The notes under the pieces were generated by a model that made no database searches, had not been told where the DNA came from, and was given only the letters and a program-made list of their open reading frames with translations. This document shows, in pieces, positions 1 through 9,082 of a stretch of DNA of 64,000 nucleotides (position 1 is the stretch's first letter; each line of letters begins with the position of its first letter). Source of the DNA: Candidatus Rifleibacteriota bacterium (GTDB lineage Bacteria > Muiribacteriota > Ozemobacteria > Ozemobacterales > Ozemobacteraceae); the NCBI GenBank assembly GCA_012517355.1, contig JAAYVD010000073.1:1-64000 (forward strand). Reading direction: 5' to 3'. The position numbers were made by a program, and so were the translations under genes.

Positions 1-1694
1 AGGATGACGTACGGGTCCTCGGCCAGCGTCTGGGCCAGGCGGAGCAGGCAGAGATCGAATCCCCACCGGCCCACGAACTCGCCCACCAGCTCGCATTCCT
101 TCAACGACAGTTCCGCCCACCGGCCCACCCAGATCTTTTCCGCCTGGGGAACGATGCTCCTGACCATGGCGATGCCGTTGATCACCTGCGGGACCTGGGG
201 AAACTCCCTCTGGGGGGTGGTGATGCGGAACCCGTAACTGCCCGTCGCGGCCGGGGGCGGAGGGGGAGCCGGTGGCTCGCCCGCCCCAGTCCCGTCAGAC
301 GTGCCGTCGCCGGTGCCGTCCCCGCCGCCGCTCGTTCCTGCGCCCAGGCCGAAGCGGTGGAAGAACTGGATGGCGAACGCGCCGGAATCGTGGTTGGCGT
401 AGATCGGTCGGAACCGGAACAGGCCTCCGCCCTTCACCGCGACCCAGAGCTGGCCGAGCGGGGAGAAGGTGATGTCGGAGATCCGCTTGTTCGAAAGAAA
501 GGCCTGGATCCAGAGTTCGGGGTCGTCGAATCCCTGTTCCTTGACCTCGCGCAGCACCGCGGTGGTCGAGGCGAAGGCGGGGTTGTCGGGGTCGAGGGCG
601 AGGGCGGCCAGGTGGGCCCGGATCCGCTGCTCGATCAGCTGGCCGATCGCGAAGTTCTCCATGAAACTCTCGCTGAAGCTGATGGGGACGACATCCAGGG
701 TGTCGAGGGCGCCGTAACCCTGACCCAGGGCGTTCGAGGTCACCGCCGTGAACCAGCCGGGGCGCGCCAGGTCGATGCGGTCCGAACCCAGCTGCTTCAC
801 GAACGCCCCGTTGGCCGTGGCGATGTAGAGCGGCCGCTCGTTGCCGGGACCCGGCAGTTTGGCCAGCAGGCCCTTGACCTCGGCCACGATCTCCTCGTGC
901 GGCCGGCCCGAATCGATCGTGTAGAGACGCTTGTCGCGCAACCCGAGCCCCTTCAGCATCGCCTTGTAGGTGGCCTTGATCTTCTCGAGGAACTCCTTGT
1001 CCTGGTTGTCCCCCCAGGCCATCGCGTAGATCCAGGGATCGGTCACCCCCTGGGCCTCGTCGAGAGGCACCTTCTCGAACCGGGTGAACTTCGCCCGCGC
1101 CAGGCCGTCGGAGGTGCCGACCCACAACCCGCCCTGGGCATCGGTGCCCAGGCACTGGACGAGATTGGCGGGCAGGCCGTCATGGTCGGTATACCGCGTG
1201 AACCCGGCGCCATCCTTGCGGACCAGGCCCCGGCTGGTGCCCACCCACAGTTCCGAGGCGTTCTCGCGTTGGCAGACCGACAGGCAGACGTTGTCGGCGA
1301 GACCGTCCTCGAAGAAGAACTTGCGGCCCGCCACCGCCTGGGTGTTGGCCGGCAGGTAGTTGAGGCCGCTCGCCGTGCAGACCCAGACCGTGCCGTCCTG
1401 CCCGATCCAGATGTCGTGGATGGCGTCGAAGGACAGCCCCTCGCGCTTGTGGGTGATCTGGATCCAGCTCTTCCCGTCGGGGCGGATGATGATCAGCCCC
1501 TTGTCCTCGGTGCCGACATACACCGTCCCCTTCCGGTCGACGGCCACCGCGGTGATCTCGTCGGAGGGGAAGCCGTTGATGCGGCCGAAATAGAGGTCGT
1601 CGCAGGTCGCCGACTGGCAGGCCTCGGCTCCCGTTCCCGACCAGGCGAGAATCACGGTCACCAGCCAGAACACCACCAGGTGCCGACATCGCAT
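1..1694 (-). CDS. Exported two-component-regulator-propeller (beta-propeller) repeat protein, 3' end outside window
   Basis: Manual minus-strand translation from ATG at 1694: MRCRHLVVFWLVTVILAWSGTGAEACQS... signal peptide, then propeller blades (ITAVAVDRKGTVYVGTEDKGLIII; IHDIWIGQDGTVWVCTASGLNYL; ELWVGTSRGLVR; GGLWVGTSDGLARA). The frame is open to position 1. It is absent from the ORF track, apparently because it runs off the window. Confidence 0.8.
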   Translation of the reverse strand, partial: MRCRHLVVFWLVTVILAWSGTGAEACQSATCDDLYFGRINGFPSDEITAVAVDRKGTVYVGTEDKGLIIIRPDGKSWIQITHKREGLSFDAIHDIWIGQDGTVWVCTASGLNYLPANTQAVAGRKFFFEDGLADNVCLSVCQRENASELWVGTSRGLVRKDGAGFTRYTDHDGLPANLVQCLGTDAQGGLWVGTSDGLARAKFTRFEKVPLDEAQGVTDPWIYAMAWGDNQDKEFLEKIKATYKAMLKGLGLRDKRLYTIDSGRPHEEIVAEVKGLLAKLPGPGNERPLYIATANGAFVKQLGSDRIDLARPGWFTAVTSNALGQGYGALDTLDVVPISFSESFMENFAIGQLIEQRIRAHLAALALDPDNPAFASTTAVLREVKEQGFDDPELWIQAFLSNKRISDITFSPLGQLWVAVKGGGLFRFRPIYANHDSGAFAIQFFHRFGLGAGTSGGGDGTGDGTSDGTGAGEPPAPPPPPAATGSYGFRITTPQREFPQVPQVINGIAMVRSIVPQAEKIWVGRWAELSLKECELVGEFVGRWGFDLCLLRLAQTLAEDPYVI

Positions 1695-1869
1695 GCGGGC
1701 TTCCTCCTTCTTCATCGCGCTCCCGGGCCAGGGGTCCGGAGCGGTGCTGGGGCCGGGGAAAGGCCCTCGTGGCCTGTCACCGGGGACATCGGGGCGGGTC
1801 GGACCTCCTCGTCCCGCGTCCCCGGTATCGGGCCGTGGGGCGACCGGGATTCCCGACCGTGACCGCGGA

Positions 1870-3432
1870 CTAGACGGCGCTGCGGAAGAACTTCTCCATG
1901 TCGTCGCGGAACTCCCGCCGCGAGGCCTCCCACGAGTAGAACATGTGGCCGCCGGCGTAGTGTTTCACGGTGAGGTTCCGGCGCTGTTCGGGCAGCAGGC
2001 GCATCTGCTTCACCAGCCGTGCCGAAGCATGGTACGGGGTCACCAGGTCGAAGTAGCCGTGGGTGATGAACACCTTCATGTGCGGGTTGAGGGCCATGCC
2101 GTAGCGCAGTTCGTCGGTCGCCCCGATCTGCCGCATGAAGAAATGCATCTGCCGGTCGTCGGCCCAGTTCCGGTTCACCTCGTGGCTCAGCAGGTGGTAG
2201 TCGCGCTCGGTGTCGAGCTGCAGCGTCTTGCGCAATTGCGTGTTGATGCCCCCGGCGAAGACCCGGTCGAGGCCCGACAAGGTCGGGTCGGGCCCGAACT
2301 CCCACTCGCGGTTGGGGAAGGGGTCGATCGCGGTGATCGAGGCGTCGTACAGGCCGCAGACCTTCCGCTCGTCCTTCAGCAGCTTCTTCGCGAAGGTCCA
2401 GTGGGCGATCCGGCCTTCCGAGTCGCGCAGGTAGTCGACCGGGATGCCGATGAACGCCGACATCTCGCGGAGGATGGCCTCCCGTTCCTTCGCCGGCAGG
2501 TGGTCCCCCTGGGCCAGCAGGTGGAACAGGCGGCCGTGGGCGAACTCCTCGGCCGCCCGGGTGACCGTCGCCAGCGGGGTCCCCTTTTTGAACCGCGCCG
2601 ACCGCCCGTGGGTCATGGCGGCCACCGCCATCGTCGGAAACAGGTCGGTCCAGGCCTGCAGGTCGTAGTCGGAGGGGTTGAGGGGAACGAACTCCAGGGC
2701 GGGTGAGATGATGATGGCGCCGTTCAGGCCCACCCCGAAGGTCTCCTGCAGCCGCTTGGCCAGGCAGGCGGTGCGGAATCCGCCGTAGCTCTCGCCGGCC
2801 ACGAAGACCGGCGACTCCCACCGCCGGTGTTTCGACAGGAACCGCGAGATGAACTCCCCCAGCGATTCGAGGTCGCGGTTCAGCTTGAAGAACTCCTTCT
2901 CGTCGACCTTCTCGGCCGGTTCCTTGCCGGCCTCGGCGGGCTTCCCCTCCGGGCCGCTCTTCTTGACCATCCGGCTGAAGCCGGTGCCGATCGGGTCGAT
3001 GAACACGAGGTCGGTGAAGGGAAGCCAGGACTCCTGGTTGGTGGCCAGCGTCACGGGGGGCTTGGGAACCCGGCCGTCCGCCTCGAATCGCACCCGGTAC
3101 GGGCCGACGGCACCCATGTGCAGGTAGGCCGAAGCCGCCCCCGGGCCGCCGTTGAACACGAAGGTCAGCGGCCGTGCGGCCACCTCGGCCCTTTTCTTCA
3201 GGTAGGCGATGTGGAACATCTCCGCCACCGGTTCGTCCTTCTTGTGCAACACCAGCCAGTCGGCGCGGGCCTGGTACTCGATCTTGCGGCCGCCGATCGT
3301 CTGCACGTGGTCGGTCACCGCCCCCTTCGGGGGCTCGTAGGCCTTCTTCGGTTCTTCCTTCTTCGACTCTTCCCGGGTGGGTTTCTCCTTGGCGGGTCTG
3401 TCTTTGCCGGGTTGTTCCTGCTTCGGGGTCAT
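1870..3432 (-). CDS. S10-family serine carboxypeptidase-like protein
   Basis: ORF 1870..3588; likely start MTPKQEQ at 3432 after a proline-rich lead. Contains VAGESYGGFRTACLAKRL (GESYGG nucleophile motif), HGYFDLVTPYHAS and GGHMFY. Confidence 0.85.
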   Translation of the reverse strand: MTPKQEQPGKDRPAKEKPTREESKKEEPKKAYEPPKGAVTDHVQTIGGRKIEYQARADWLVLHKKDEPVAEMFHIAYLKKRAEVAARPLTFVFNGGPGAASAYLHMGAVGPYRVRFEADGRVPKPPVTLATNQESWLPFTDLVFIDPIGTGFSRMVKKSGPEGKPAEAGKEPAEKVDEKEFFKLNRDLESLGEFISRFLSKHRRWESPVFVAGESYGGFRTACLAKRLQETFGVGLNGAIIISPALEFVPLNPSDYDLQAWTDLFPTMAVAAMTHGRSARFKKGTPLATVTRAAEEFAHGRLFHLLAQGDHLPAKEREAILREMSAFIGIPVDYLRDSEGRIAHWTFAKKLLKDERKVCGLYDASITAIDPFPNREWEFGPDPTLSGLDRVFAGGINTQLRKTLQLDTERDYHLLSHEVNRNWADDRQMHFFMRQIGATDELRYGMALNPHMKVFITHGYFDLVTPYHASARLVKQMRLLPEQRRNLTVKHYAGGHMFYSWEASRREFRDDMEKFFRSAV

Positions 3433-3679
3433 TGCCTGCTCCTTAAGCGGTGGTGGATTCTGTCGATTCACCATACCAGATCCGGCCAGGGTTCGGAAAC
3501 TCCGGCCCCGGCGGCGGGTCCGCAACGTCCGGGGAACCCCAACGGGCGCCGGAAAGACGACGCCCTGCCCGTCGTCCGGCGGACCCAACCCACCACCTCT
3601 TCCCGCAGAATCAGGGATGACGGCCGGGGAACCGATGCGTTTCCAGACCGGGTGGGGCCACCCCCGGGGCCGGCCGGGT

Positions 3680-4651
3680 TCAGGGGGCGCCGGCGCAGCC
3701 CGTCAGCCGGTGCAGGCCGAAGAGGACGACCAGGAAGTAGGGCAGGAAGCCGAGGAATCCGGCCATCCCGCCCACCAGGTTGTGGACGAGGTTGCGGCGC
3801 AGGTAGAGCCAGGTCTGGACGCGCGGGTTCGCGGAGGTGCAGGCGTCGGCCAGGTGCCGGAGGTCCGCGGGGACGTCGCCGGGCCGGCGCAGGAACCACG
3901 CCACCTCGGTGAGGTGCAGGTCTCCCACCACCAGCCGGCAGGCTGCGCGGCCGTTCTTCGCGCACCAGGCTTCGGCGAAGGCAGCCATGAAAGCGCTACG
4001 GCGGACGAGGTTGGGGTAGTCCTCCAGCGTGAAGAACCGCCGGGGCTTGCGCCGGTCCCATTCGATCTCGAGGGCGGTGGGCAGGATCCCGTCGATGCCG
4101 CGGCGGAGTTCCTGGTCGAGCTGGTGGAAGGGGGCGTCGTCGGGCAGCAGCGAGAAAGCCTCCCAGACCGCGTCCTTGAGCAGCAGGGGAAACATCCGGC
4201 CGGCGTCGATGCCCTTCTTGCAGGTGTCGACGAACCCGAGCACGGCGAAATCGGGAATGCTCGTGTAATCGATCCCCGCCCCTCCGTACAGGTGGTTGAA
4301 ACCCGCCTCGAACAGCAGCGGTTCGGCCGCCCCCGCCACGGTCGATCGGATCAGCTCGCGATAGGCCCCGGTCCCCCCCCCGAGGATGCCGTGGATGACC
4401 CCGTTGACAACGAAGAGCCGGCCGTCACGCTCCACCCGGATCTCGTCGAGCCGGGGCGGTTCCGCCGGCGTGGCCGGCGAACCCGGCGGCGAGGCGGTCC
4501 CCTCCCGGGCGAGTTCCTGCCAACGGGCCCGCATGCGGCCGACGAGGGTTTCCAGATCGGGTTCCTGCCAACCCGGAAACTTCCGGAAGTCGTCCAGGGA
4601 CCCGGCCTGACGGAAGAACGCGATGTCGGGAAGGGTGGGTTCGCAGCTCAT
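3680..4651 (-). CDS. Hypothetical protein with C-terminal hydrophobic segment
   Basis: ORF 3680..4732; likely start MSCEPTLPDIAFF at 4651. C-terminal MAGFLGFLPYFLVVLFGLHRL is membrane-like. Confidence 0.6.
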   Translation of the reverse strand: MSCEPTLPDIAFFRQAGSLDDFRKFPGWQEPDLETLVGRMRARWQELAREGTASPPGSPATPAEPPRLDEIRVERDGRLFVVNGVIHGILGGGTGAYRELIRSTVAGAAEPLLFEAGFNHLYGGAGIDYTSIPDFAVLGFVDTCKKGIDAGRMFPLLLKDAVWEAFSLLPDDAPFHQLDQELRRGIDGILPTALEIEWDRRKPRRFFTLEDYPNLVRRSAFMAAFAEAWCAKNGRAACRLVVGDLHLTEVAWFLRRPGDVPADLRHLADACTSANPRVQTWLYLRRNLVHNLVGGMAGFLGFLPYFLVVLFGLHRLTGCAGAP

Positions 4652-4753
4652 CCCCTCATTCCGGGATCGCCCGCCTGCCTTGGGCCCAGGGCCTTGACCA
4701 GGACCGGTGGGCGCGGCCGGTGATGTCGCCAAATCCGTGGTTGTACAAGCAGG

Positions 4754-5152
4754 TCACGGGGCAGGGGCGGGCGGCGGGGTTGGGGAGACCGGAACGGCGT
4801 CCGTGGCCGGCCCGCCGGCAGCGGGACCGGGGGCGGGCAGTCCGGGAAAGACGGTGTCCGGGGTTTCGACGATGTCGGGCAGGTCGCCCGCCGGCGTCGT
4901 GGGTGTCGCGGGGGCTGCGGGGGCGGTGGCGACCACGGCGGCGGTCGCGGTCGCCGGGTGGTTCCGCTGCAGGATCTTCTGTTCCAGATCGTAGGAGTCG
5001 CCTTCCTTGTAGTCCTCGGGAGGCAGGAACACTTCCATGTGCACCTTCATGGACTGATAGGCCTGGATGCTGAAATACACCAGGCATCCGGAGAGGAGGA
5101 AGACCATGATCCACTTCCAGGTGTCGTCTTTCCTGACCTTCATCGTTTTCAT
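4754..5152 (-). CDS. Single-pass membrane protein with Pro/Ala-rich tail, hypothetical
   Basis: MKTMKVRKDDTWKWIMVFLLSGCLVYFSIQAYQ... one TM helix, then low-complexity P/A-rich C-terminus. Confidence 0.55.
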   Translation of the reverse strand: MKTMKVRKDDTWKWIMVFLLSGCLVYFSIQAYQSMKVHMEVFLPPEDYKEGDSYDLEQKILQRNHPATATAAVVATAPAAPATPTTPAGDLPDIVETPDTVFPGLPAPGPAAGGPATDAVPVSPTPPPAPAP

Positions 5153-5234
5153 GCGTGCCGGTTCCCCCGTCCACTCTACCACGACCCCAGGTCCAGATTC
5201 CTCCCCGCAGGGTCATCCACCCGGAGCCACAAAA

Positions 5235-5268
5235 CAGCACCGCCCGCCAAAGCCGGCGGGCGGTGCTG
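5235..5268 (-). terminator. Intrinsic terminator-like hairpin
   Basis: cagcaccgcccgcc-aaagcc-ggcgggcggtgctg, 14-bp arms. On the minus strand it is followed by TTTTG, just downstream of the 5305..5763 gene. Confidence 0.7.
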
Positions 5269-5304
5269 GTCGGAAGTGGATCGACCGATCCACGTGCGCT
5301 ACCT

Positions 5305-5763
5305 TCAACTCTGGTTCGTGAAGGTTACGCTGTTGCCGGCGCCCCTCGGCGGCTCGGAGGAATACCGCTTCTTCACCGGGGCGTCGGCCGGTTCGTTGGA
5401 TTGTTCCACCAGGGCGATGTTGCACGAGGGGCAGTCACCAGGGGAGTCGAGCGTGAAGGAGCACTGGGGGCAGACATAGGATTTCCCCGCGGCTTCCTCC
5501 GCGGTCTCATCCGCTTCTTCGCCTTCTGCCGCCGGTTCCACGGCGGGATCGTGCGATGCCGGGTCCGTCTGTTCCTCGCCGGGGCTTTCCCAGGCTTCCT
5601 GGACGGGAACGGTGGTGCCACCCTCCCCATCCTCGCCCGTTCCCGCGGGCTCGCTGGCTTCCATGGAGACCTCGGAAGGTTCCTCCTCGGCGAAACAGAC
5701 GCCGGTGCGGGAGGGGGAGGCCACGATCAACAGGACGACCAGCCACCACGCGAATCGTTCCAT
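5305..5763 (-). CDS. Exported acidic protein with C-terminal zinc-ribbon (CPQC...CPSC)
   Basis: ORF 5305..5829; start MERFAWWLVVLLIVASPSRTGVCFAEEE at 5763. C-terminal YVCPQCSFTLDSPGDCPSCNIALVE. Confidence 0.65.
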   Translation of the reverse strand: MERFAWWLVVLLIVASPSRTGVCFAEEEPSEVSMEASEPAGTGEDGEGGTTVPVQEAWESPGEEQTDPASHDPAVEPAAEGEEADETAEEAAGKSYVCPQCSFTLDSPGDCPSCNIALVEQSNEPADAPVKKRYSSEPPRGAGNSVTFTNQS

Positions 5764-5907
5764 GCGGTTTCCTCGCTTTCTTTCCTGATCTTTCACCCAG
5801 ATTGTACTCGGAGGAGGGATAGGTGGCAATCACCCCTCCGATCCCTTCCAGGATCAACCTCATCATGGGTGTGCTACACTTCCGCTGTGAGGGGAACGGG
5901 CATCGGC

Positions 5908-8900
5908 ATGGTTTCGACCGAGCGACTGCTGCAGCGGCTGGGTTTGGCCGCGCTCTTCCTCCTTCCCGCCGTGGCCGGAATGTATCTCCTGTTCCAGGGC
6001 GAGCGGCAAGCCCTGGCCGACCGGCACCGGGAGATCGGGGATGACCTGCAGCGCATCCTCTCCCATCTCCAGCGGCTGTCAGACCCCGCCGAATGCTACC
6101 GGCAGCTGGCCTGGCGGGCCCGCCGCGCGATCGGCTGGGAAGGGGTGCTGGACACGACCCGCGAGGACTTCCGGGACCCGCGGTTCCGCGTGTTCGCCTT
6201 CACCCGGGACGGCCGCCGGGCCAAGGTGCCGGGGTGCGCGGATGACCTGATCGTGGCTTCCGAACGGTGCCTCGGTCTCCTCCGGCGGTGCGCCTCCGGG
6301 GAGTTCGTCCAGCCCGGCCCCGCTGACCGCAAGTTCGCCGAATCCTTTTTCGGCACCCCGGCCGCCATCGAGACCCTGGCCCGCTCCCCCAACCGCCTGA
6401 TCAGCCTCGAGGAATACGGCGTCAAGCGCATGGCCGGCTGGTTCTCCTGGCGCACCCCGACCGCCCGTCGCGGCTTCCTGCTGATGCTGGCCGACCTCTC
6501 GCGGGTGCGCACCGGCGAGTTCGCCGCCAGGGCCCTGGCCCGCCTCCGCCCGCGCGTCCGGGGGCGCTACGCCCTCGGCATCATCGACCGGGCTCTCCCG
6601 GAAGGCGCCAAGCCGGGGAGTCGGAAACCGGGCCGGGACAGACCGGGCGCCCTCCCGCCCGCCGCAAGCGGAGTGGCCGCGGGATTGACCGCGCCGGCCT
6701 CCACGCCGGCGGCCATGTCGCCTGGCCGTCCCGGATGGCGCTCAGGAACGCCCGGTTCACCCCGTGCCGTGGGGCTCACCCCGGATTCCCCTTCCCGCCC
6801 CTCCTCCCGTCTGCGCGCCCGCCTGATCGGCGGGGCGACCGGGAAGCTCTTCCCCTTCGGCCCCCGCCTGTTTGTGACCGCCGACCTCGACCGGCGGTTC
6901 CTCGCCGTCGGCACCGCCCGCCGCCCCGCCCCTCCGCGCGGCACCCTGCCGCCCGGGCTGGCCCTGGCCCTGATCGTCGCCGTGGCCGGGGGCATCCTGT
7001 TCTGTCGCCCCGACGGCACCGGCCTGTCGATCCGGTGGCGGGTCGCCCTGCTGTTCGGGTGCGCCGGCCTGGCCAGCCTCGCCACCCTCTTCGGGTTCGC
7101 CCGGCTGTTCCAGGAAACCCGGCAGGACCTGCTGGTCAGGGAACGCCTCGCCCGCTCCCGCCTCATCCTCGAGAAGATCGACCGCCAGTTCCGCCTCCTC
7201 AAGACCCGCATCGCCGGCCGGTATCTGAGCGTGACCCAACGGTTGTCGGCCCCGCTCGCCGCCGGCGACCGGGCGGCCGTCGCCGCCGTGCTTGCCCCCC
7301 TCCAGGCCCTGCGCCAGTTCCTGACGCTGTATCTCGTCGCCCGCGACGGAACGGTCCTGCAGCACGTGCAGTCCTCCCGGTCGCCGACCTTCCGCGAGTT
7401 CTGGGGAACCGACGCCGGCAAGTCGATCAGCCGGACATCCCGCCTGTCGATGGATCTCTGCGAATCCCACGTGCGCGGGCAGGGGGGAAGGTTCCCCCCC
7501 GGCAACCACCCCGTCATGGTGCAGGAGCTGGCCAAGCGCGGATTCCAGTTCCAGAACCAGTTCGGGCCCTACGACATCATCCAGAAGACCTACGAGATGT
7601 TCTCGGGCTACGTCTTCGACCCCGCCACGATCCCCCTGGCGATGCTCTGGGTCGTCCACGAACCCGGGGTCACCGCCCGCGCCTACCTCGACCGCTGCCG
7701 GCGCCGCTGGCGGGCCGACGATTCCCTCGACGACTTCCGCTTCCGGATCCTGGCCCTCCCCGACGGCGGAACACAGGCCCCCGCCTCCTCCCTTTCCCGG
7801 TCCCTCGCCCGTTCCGGCGACCTCGCCGAACTGCACGCCCGGATCACCCAGCAGCATTCGGGCGCTTCCCGGCTCGGCACCTTCCGCGACCGGCCGGTGC
7901 TGCTGACCGGCATCCCGGGCCGCGAGATCGCCGGCTACAACCTCTTTTTGGTGACCCCCATGGCCCCTCTCCAGGCGGCCGCCCGCCGGTCGGGCCTCGC
8001 TTTCCTCGCCCTGGCCGGCCTGATCGCCCTCTACGGCATGGCCCTCGCGCGGGTGTTCGCCGGCATGATCCTGCGCCCGATGCAGGACCTGTCGAACGGC
8101 ATCGGCGACCTCGCCCTGTCGCGGTTCGGCCGCCGGCTCGAGGTCCGCACCGCCGACGAGTTCGAGGTCATCGCCCACGGCCTCAACGAGATCCTGCAGG
8201 AGATGAAGGAACGCTCCTTCGCCCGGGACATCCACGAACAGCTGTTCCCGACGGGAGAGGTGCGGGGAACGGGCTGGACCTGCCGGGGCTGGACCCGCTC
8301 CGCCTCCGAGATCGGCGGCGAGATCTTCGATTACCAGCCCCTCGGGCCGGACCGCGCGGTGTTCTGGATCGCCCGCGTCCCCGGCCACGCCATCGGGTCG
8401 GCCCTGGTCCTCGCCATGACCAAGATGGCGCTCCGGCTGCTGTTCGACCTCGTGGGCCCCTCCCCCGCGGCCGTCCTCCGCGCCCTGGCCGGCCGGTTCG
8501 CCCGCCAGGCCGAGCAGATGCGTGACGTGGAGATCTTCCTGGGAACCTTCGAACCGGCCACCGGCACGCTCACCTGGGCCCAGCGCGGGGAATTCCTGAT
8601 CGCGGGGGCCGTGCCGGAACCGCGGCCCGGCATCCCCGCCAAGGCCGTCCCCCCCGAGGCCCCCGCCCCCATGACTCCCGCCGCCGACGAGGCTGGCTCC
8701 GCCTTCGCTCCCCCCGCCGCCCCCCCCTGTGCGGCCCCGCCCGCCGACCTGGAGCCTGCCCACGGCACCCTCGCCCGGGGCCTCCCCCCTCCCGCCCCAC
8801 CCGTCGCGCCCGCCCCCCGCCCGGTTCCCCCTGAGGTCGTCACCGAGCGCTCCTGCCGCCTGCGGCCGGCCGACCGCTTCGCCGCCGCCTCCCTGGGCTG

Positions 8901-9078
8901 CCGGGAACCTGCCGCTGGCCCGACTCCCGACATGGAACCGGCGCGCGGCGCCCTCGCCCGGGCTCTCGCCGGCCCCGAGGCCGGACCCCGGTTCTTCGCC
9001 GAGATCGAGGGCCTCCCCGGCGCCGTCTCCGGCGGAACGAGCCGCACCCTGGTGCTGCTGGAAGCCGGGCGGGGCTGA
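5908..9078 (+). CDS. Membrane receptor with HAMP and degenerate SpoIIE/PP2C-like domain
   Basis: Start MVSTERLLQRLGLAALFLLPAVAGMY (ATG 5908; GTG 5887 also possible). HAMP-like LRPMQDLSNGIGDLALSRFGRRLEVRTADEFEVIAHGLNEI, then SpoIIE-like RDIHEQLFPTG...EIGGEIFDYQ...WIARVPGHAIGSALVLAMTKMALR. Confidence 0.75.
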   Translation: MVSTERLLQRLGLAALFLLPAVAGMYLLFQGERQALADRHREIGDDLQRILSHLQRLSDPAECYRQLAWRARRAIGWEGVLDTTREDFRDPRFRVFAFTRDGRRAKVPGCADDLIVASERCLGLLRRCASGEFVQPGPADRKFAESFFGTPAAIETLARSPNRLISLEEYGVKRMAGWFSWRTPTARRGFLLMLADLSRVRTGEFAARALARLRPRVRGRYALGIIDRALPEGAKPGSRKPGRDRPGALPPAASGVAAGLTAPASTPAAMSPGRPGWRSGTPGSPRAVGLTPDSPSRPSSRLRARLIGGATGKLFPFGPRLFVTADLDRRFLAVGTARRPAPPRGTLPPGLALALIVAVAGGILFCRPDGTGLSIRWRVALLFGCAGLASLATLFGFARLFQETRQDLLVRERLARSRLILEKIDRQFRLLKTRIAGRYLSVTQRLSAPLAAGDRAAVAAVLAPLQALRQFLTLYLVARDGTVLQHVQSSRSPTFREFWGTDAGKSISRTSRLSMDLCESHVRGQGGRFPPGNHPVMVQELAKRGFQFQNQFGPYDIIQKTYEMFSGYVFDPATIPLAMLWVVHEPGVTARAYLDRCRRRWRADDSLDDFRFRILALPDGGTQAPASSLSRSLARSGDLAELHARITQQHSGASRLGTFRDRPVLLTGIPGREIAGYNLFLVTPMAPLQAAARRSGLAFLALAGLIALYGMALARVFAGMILRPMQDLSNGIGDLALSRFGRRLEVRTADEFEVIAHGLNEILQEMKERSFARDIHEQLFPTGEVRGTGWTCRGWTRSASEIGGEIFDYQPLGPDRAVFWIARVPGHAIGSALVLAMTKMALRLLFDLVGPSPAAVLRALAGRFARQAEQMRDVEIFLGTFEPATGTLTWAQRGEFLIAGAVPEPRPGIPAKAVPPEAPAPMTPAADEAGSAFAPPAAPPCAAPPADLEPAHGTLARGLPPPAPPVAPAPRPVPPEVVTERSCRLRPADRFAAASLGCREPAAGPTPDMEPARGALARALAGPEAGPRFFAEIEGLPGAVSGGTSRTLVLLEAGRG

Positions 9079-9082
9079 ACCG

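Noticed and set aside
357-1862. 501-aa plus-strand ORF
   Set aside because: Antisense shadow of the beta-propeller gene on the minus strand, whose translation shows clear repeats and a signal peptide.
2827-3912. 361-aa plus-strand ORF
   Set aside because: Antisense to the S10 peptidase; composition is Arg/Gly/Pro-rich with no motif.
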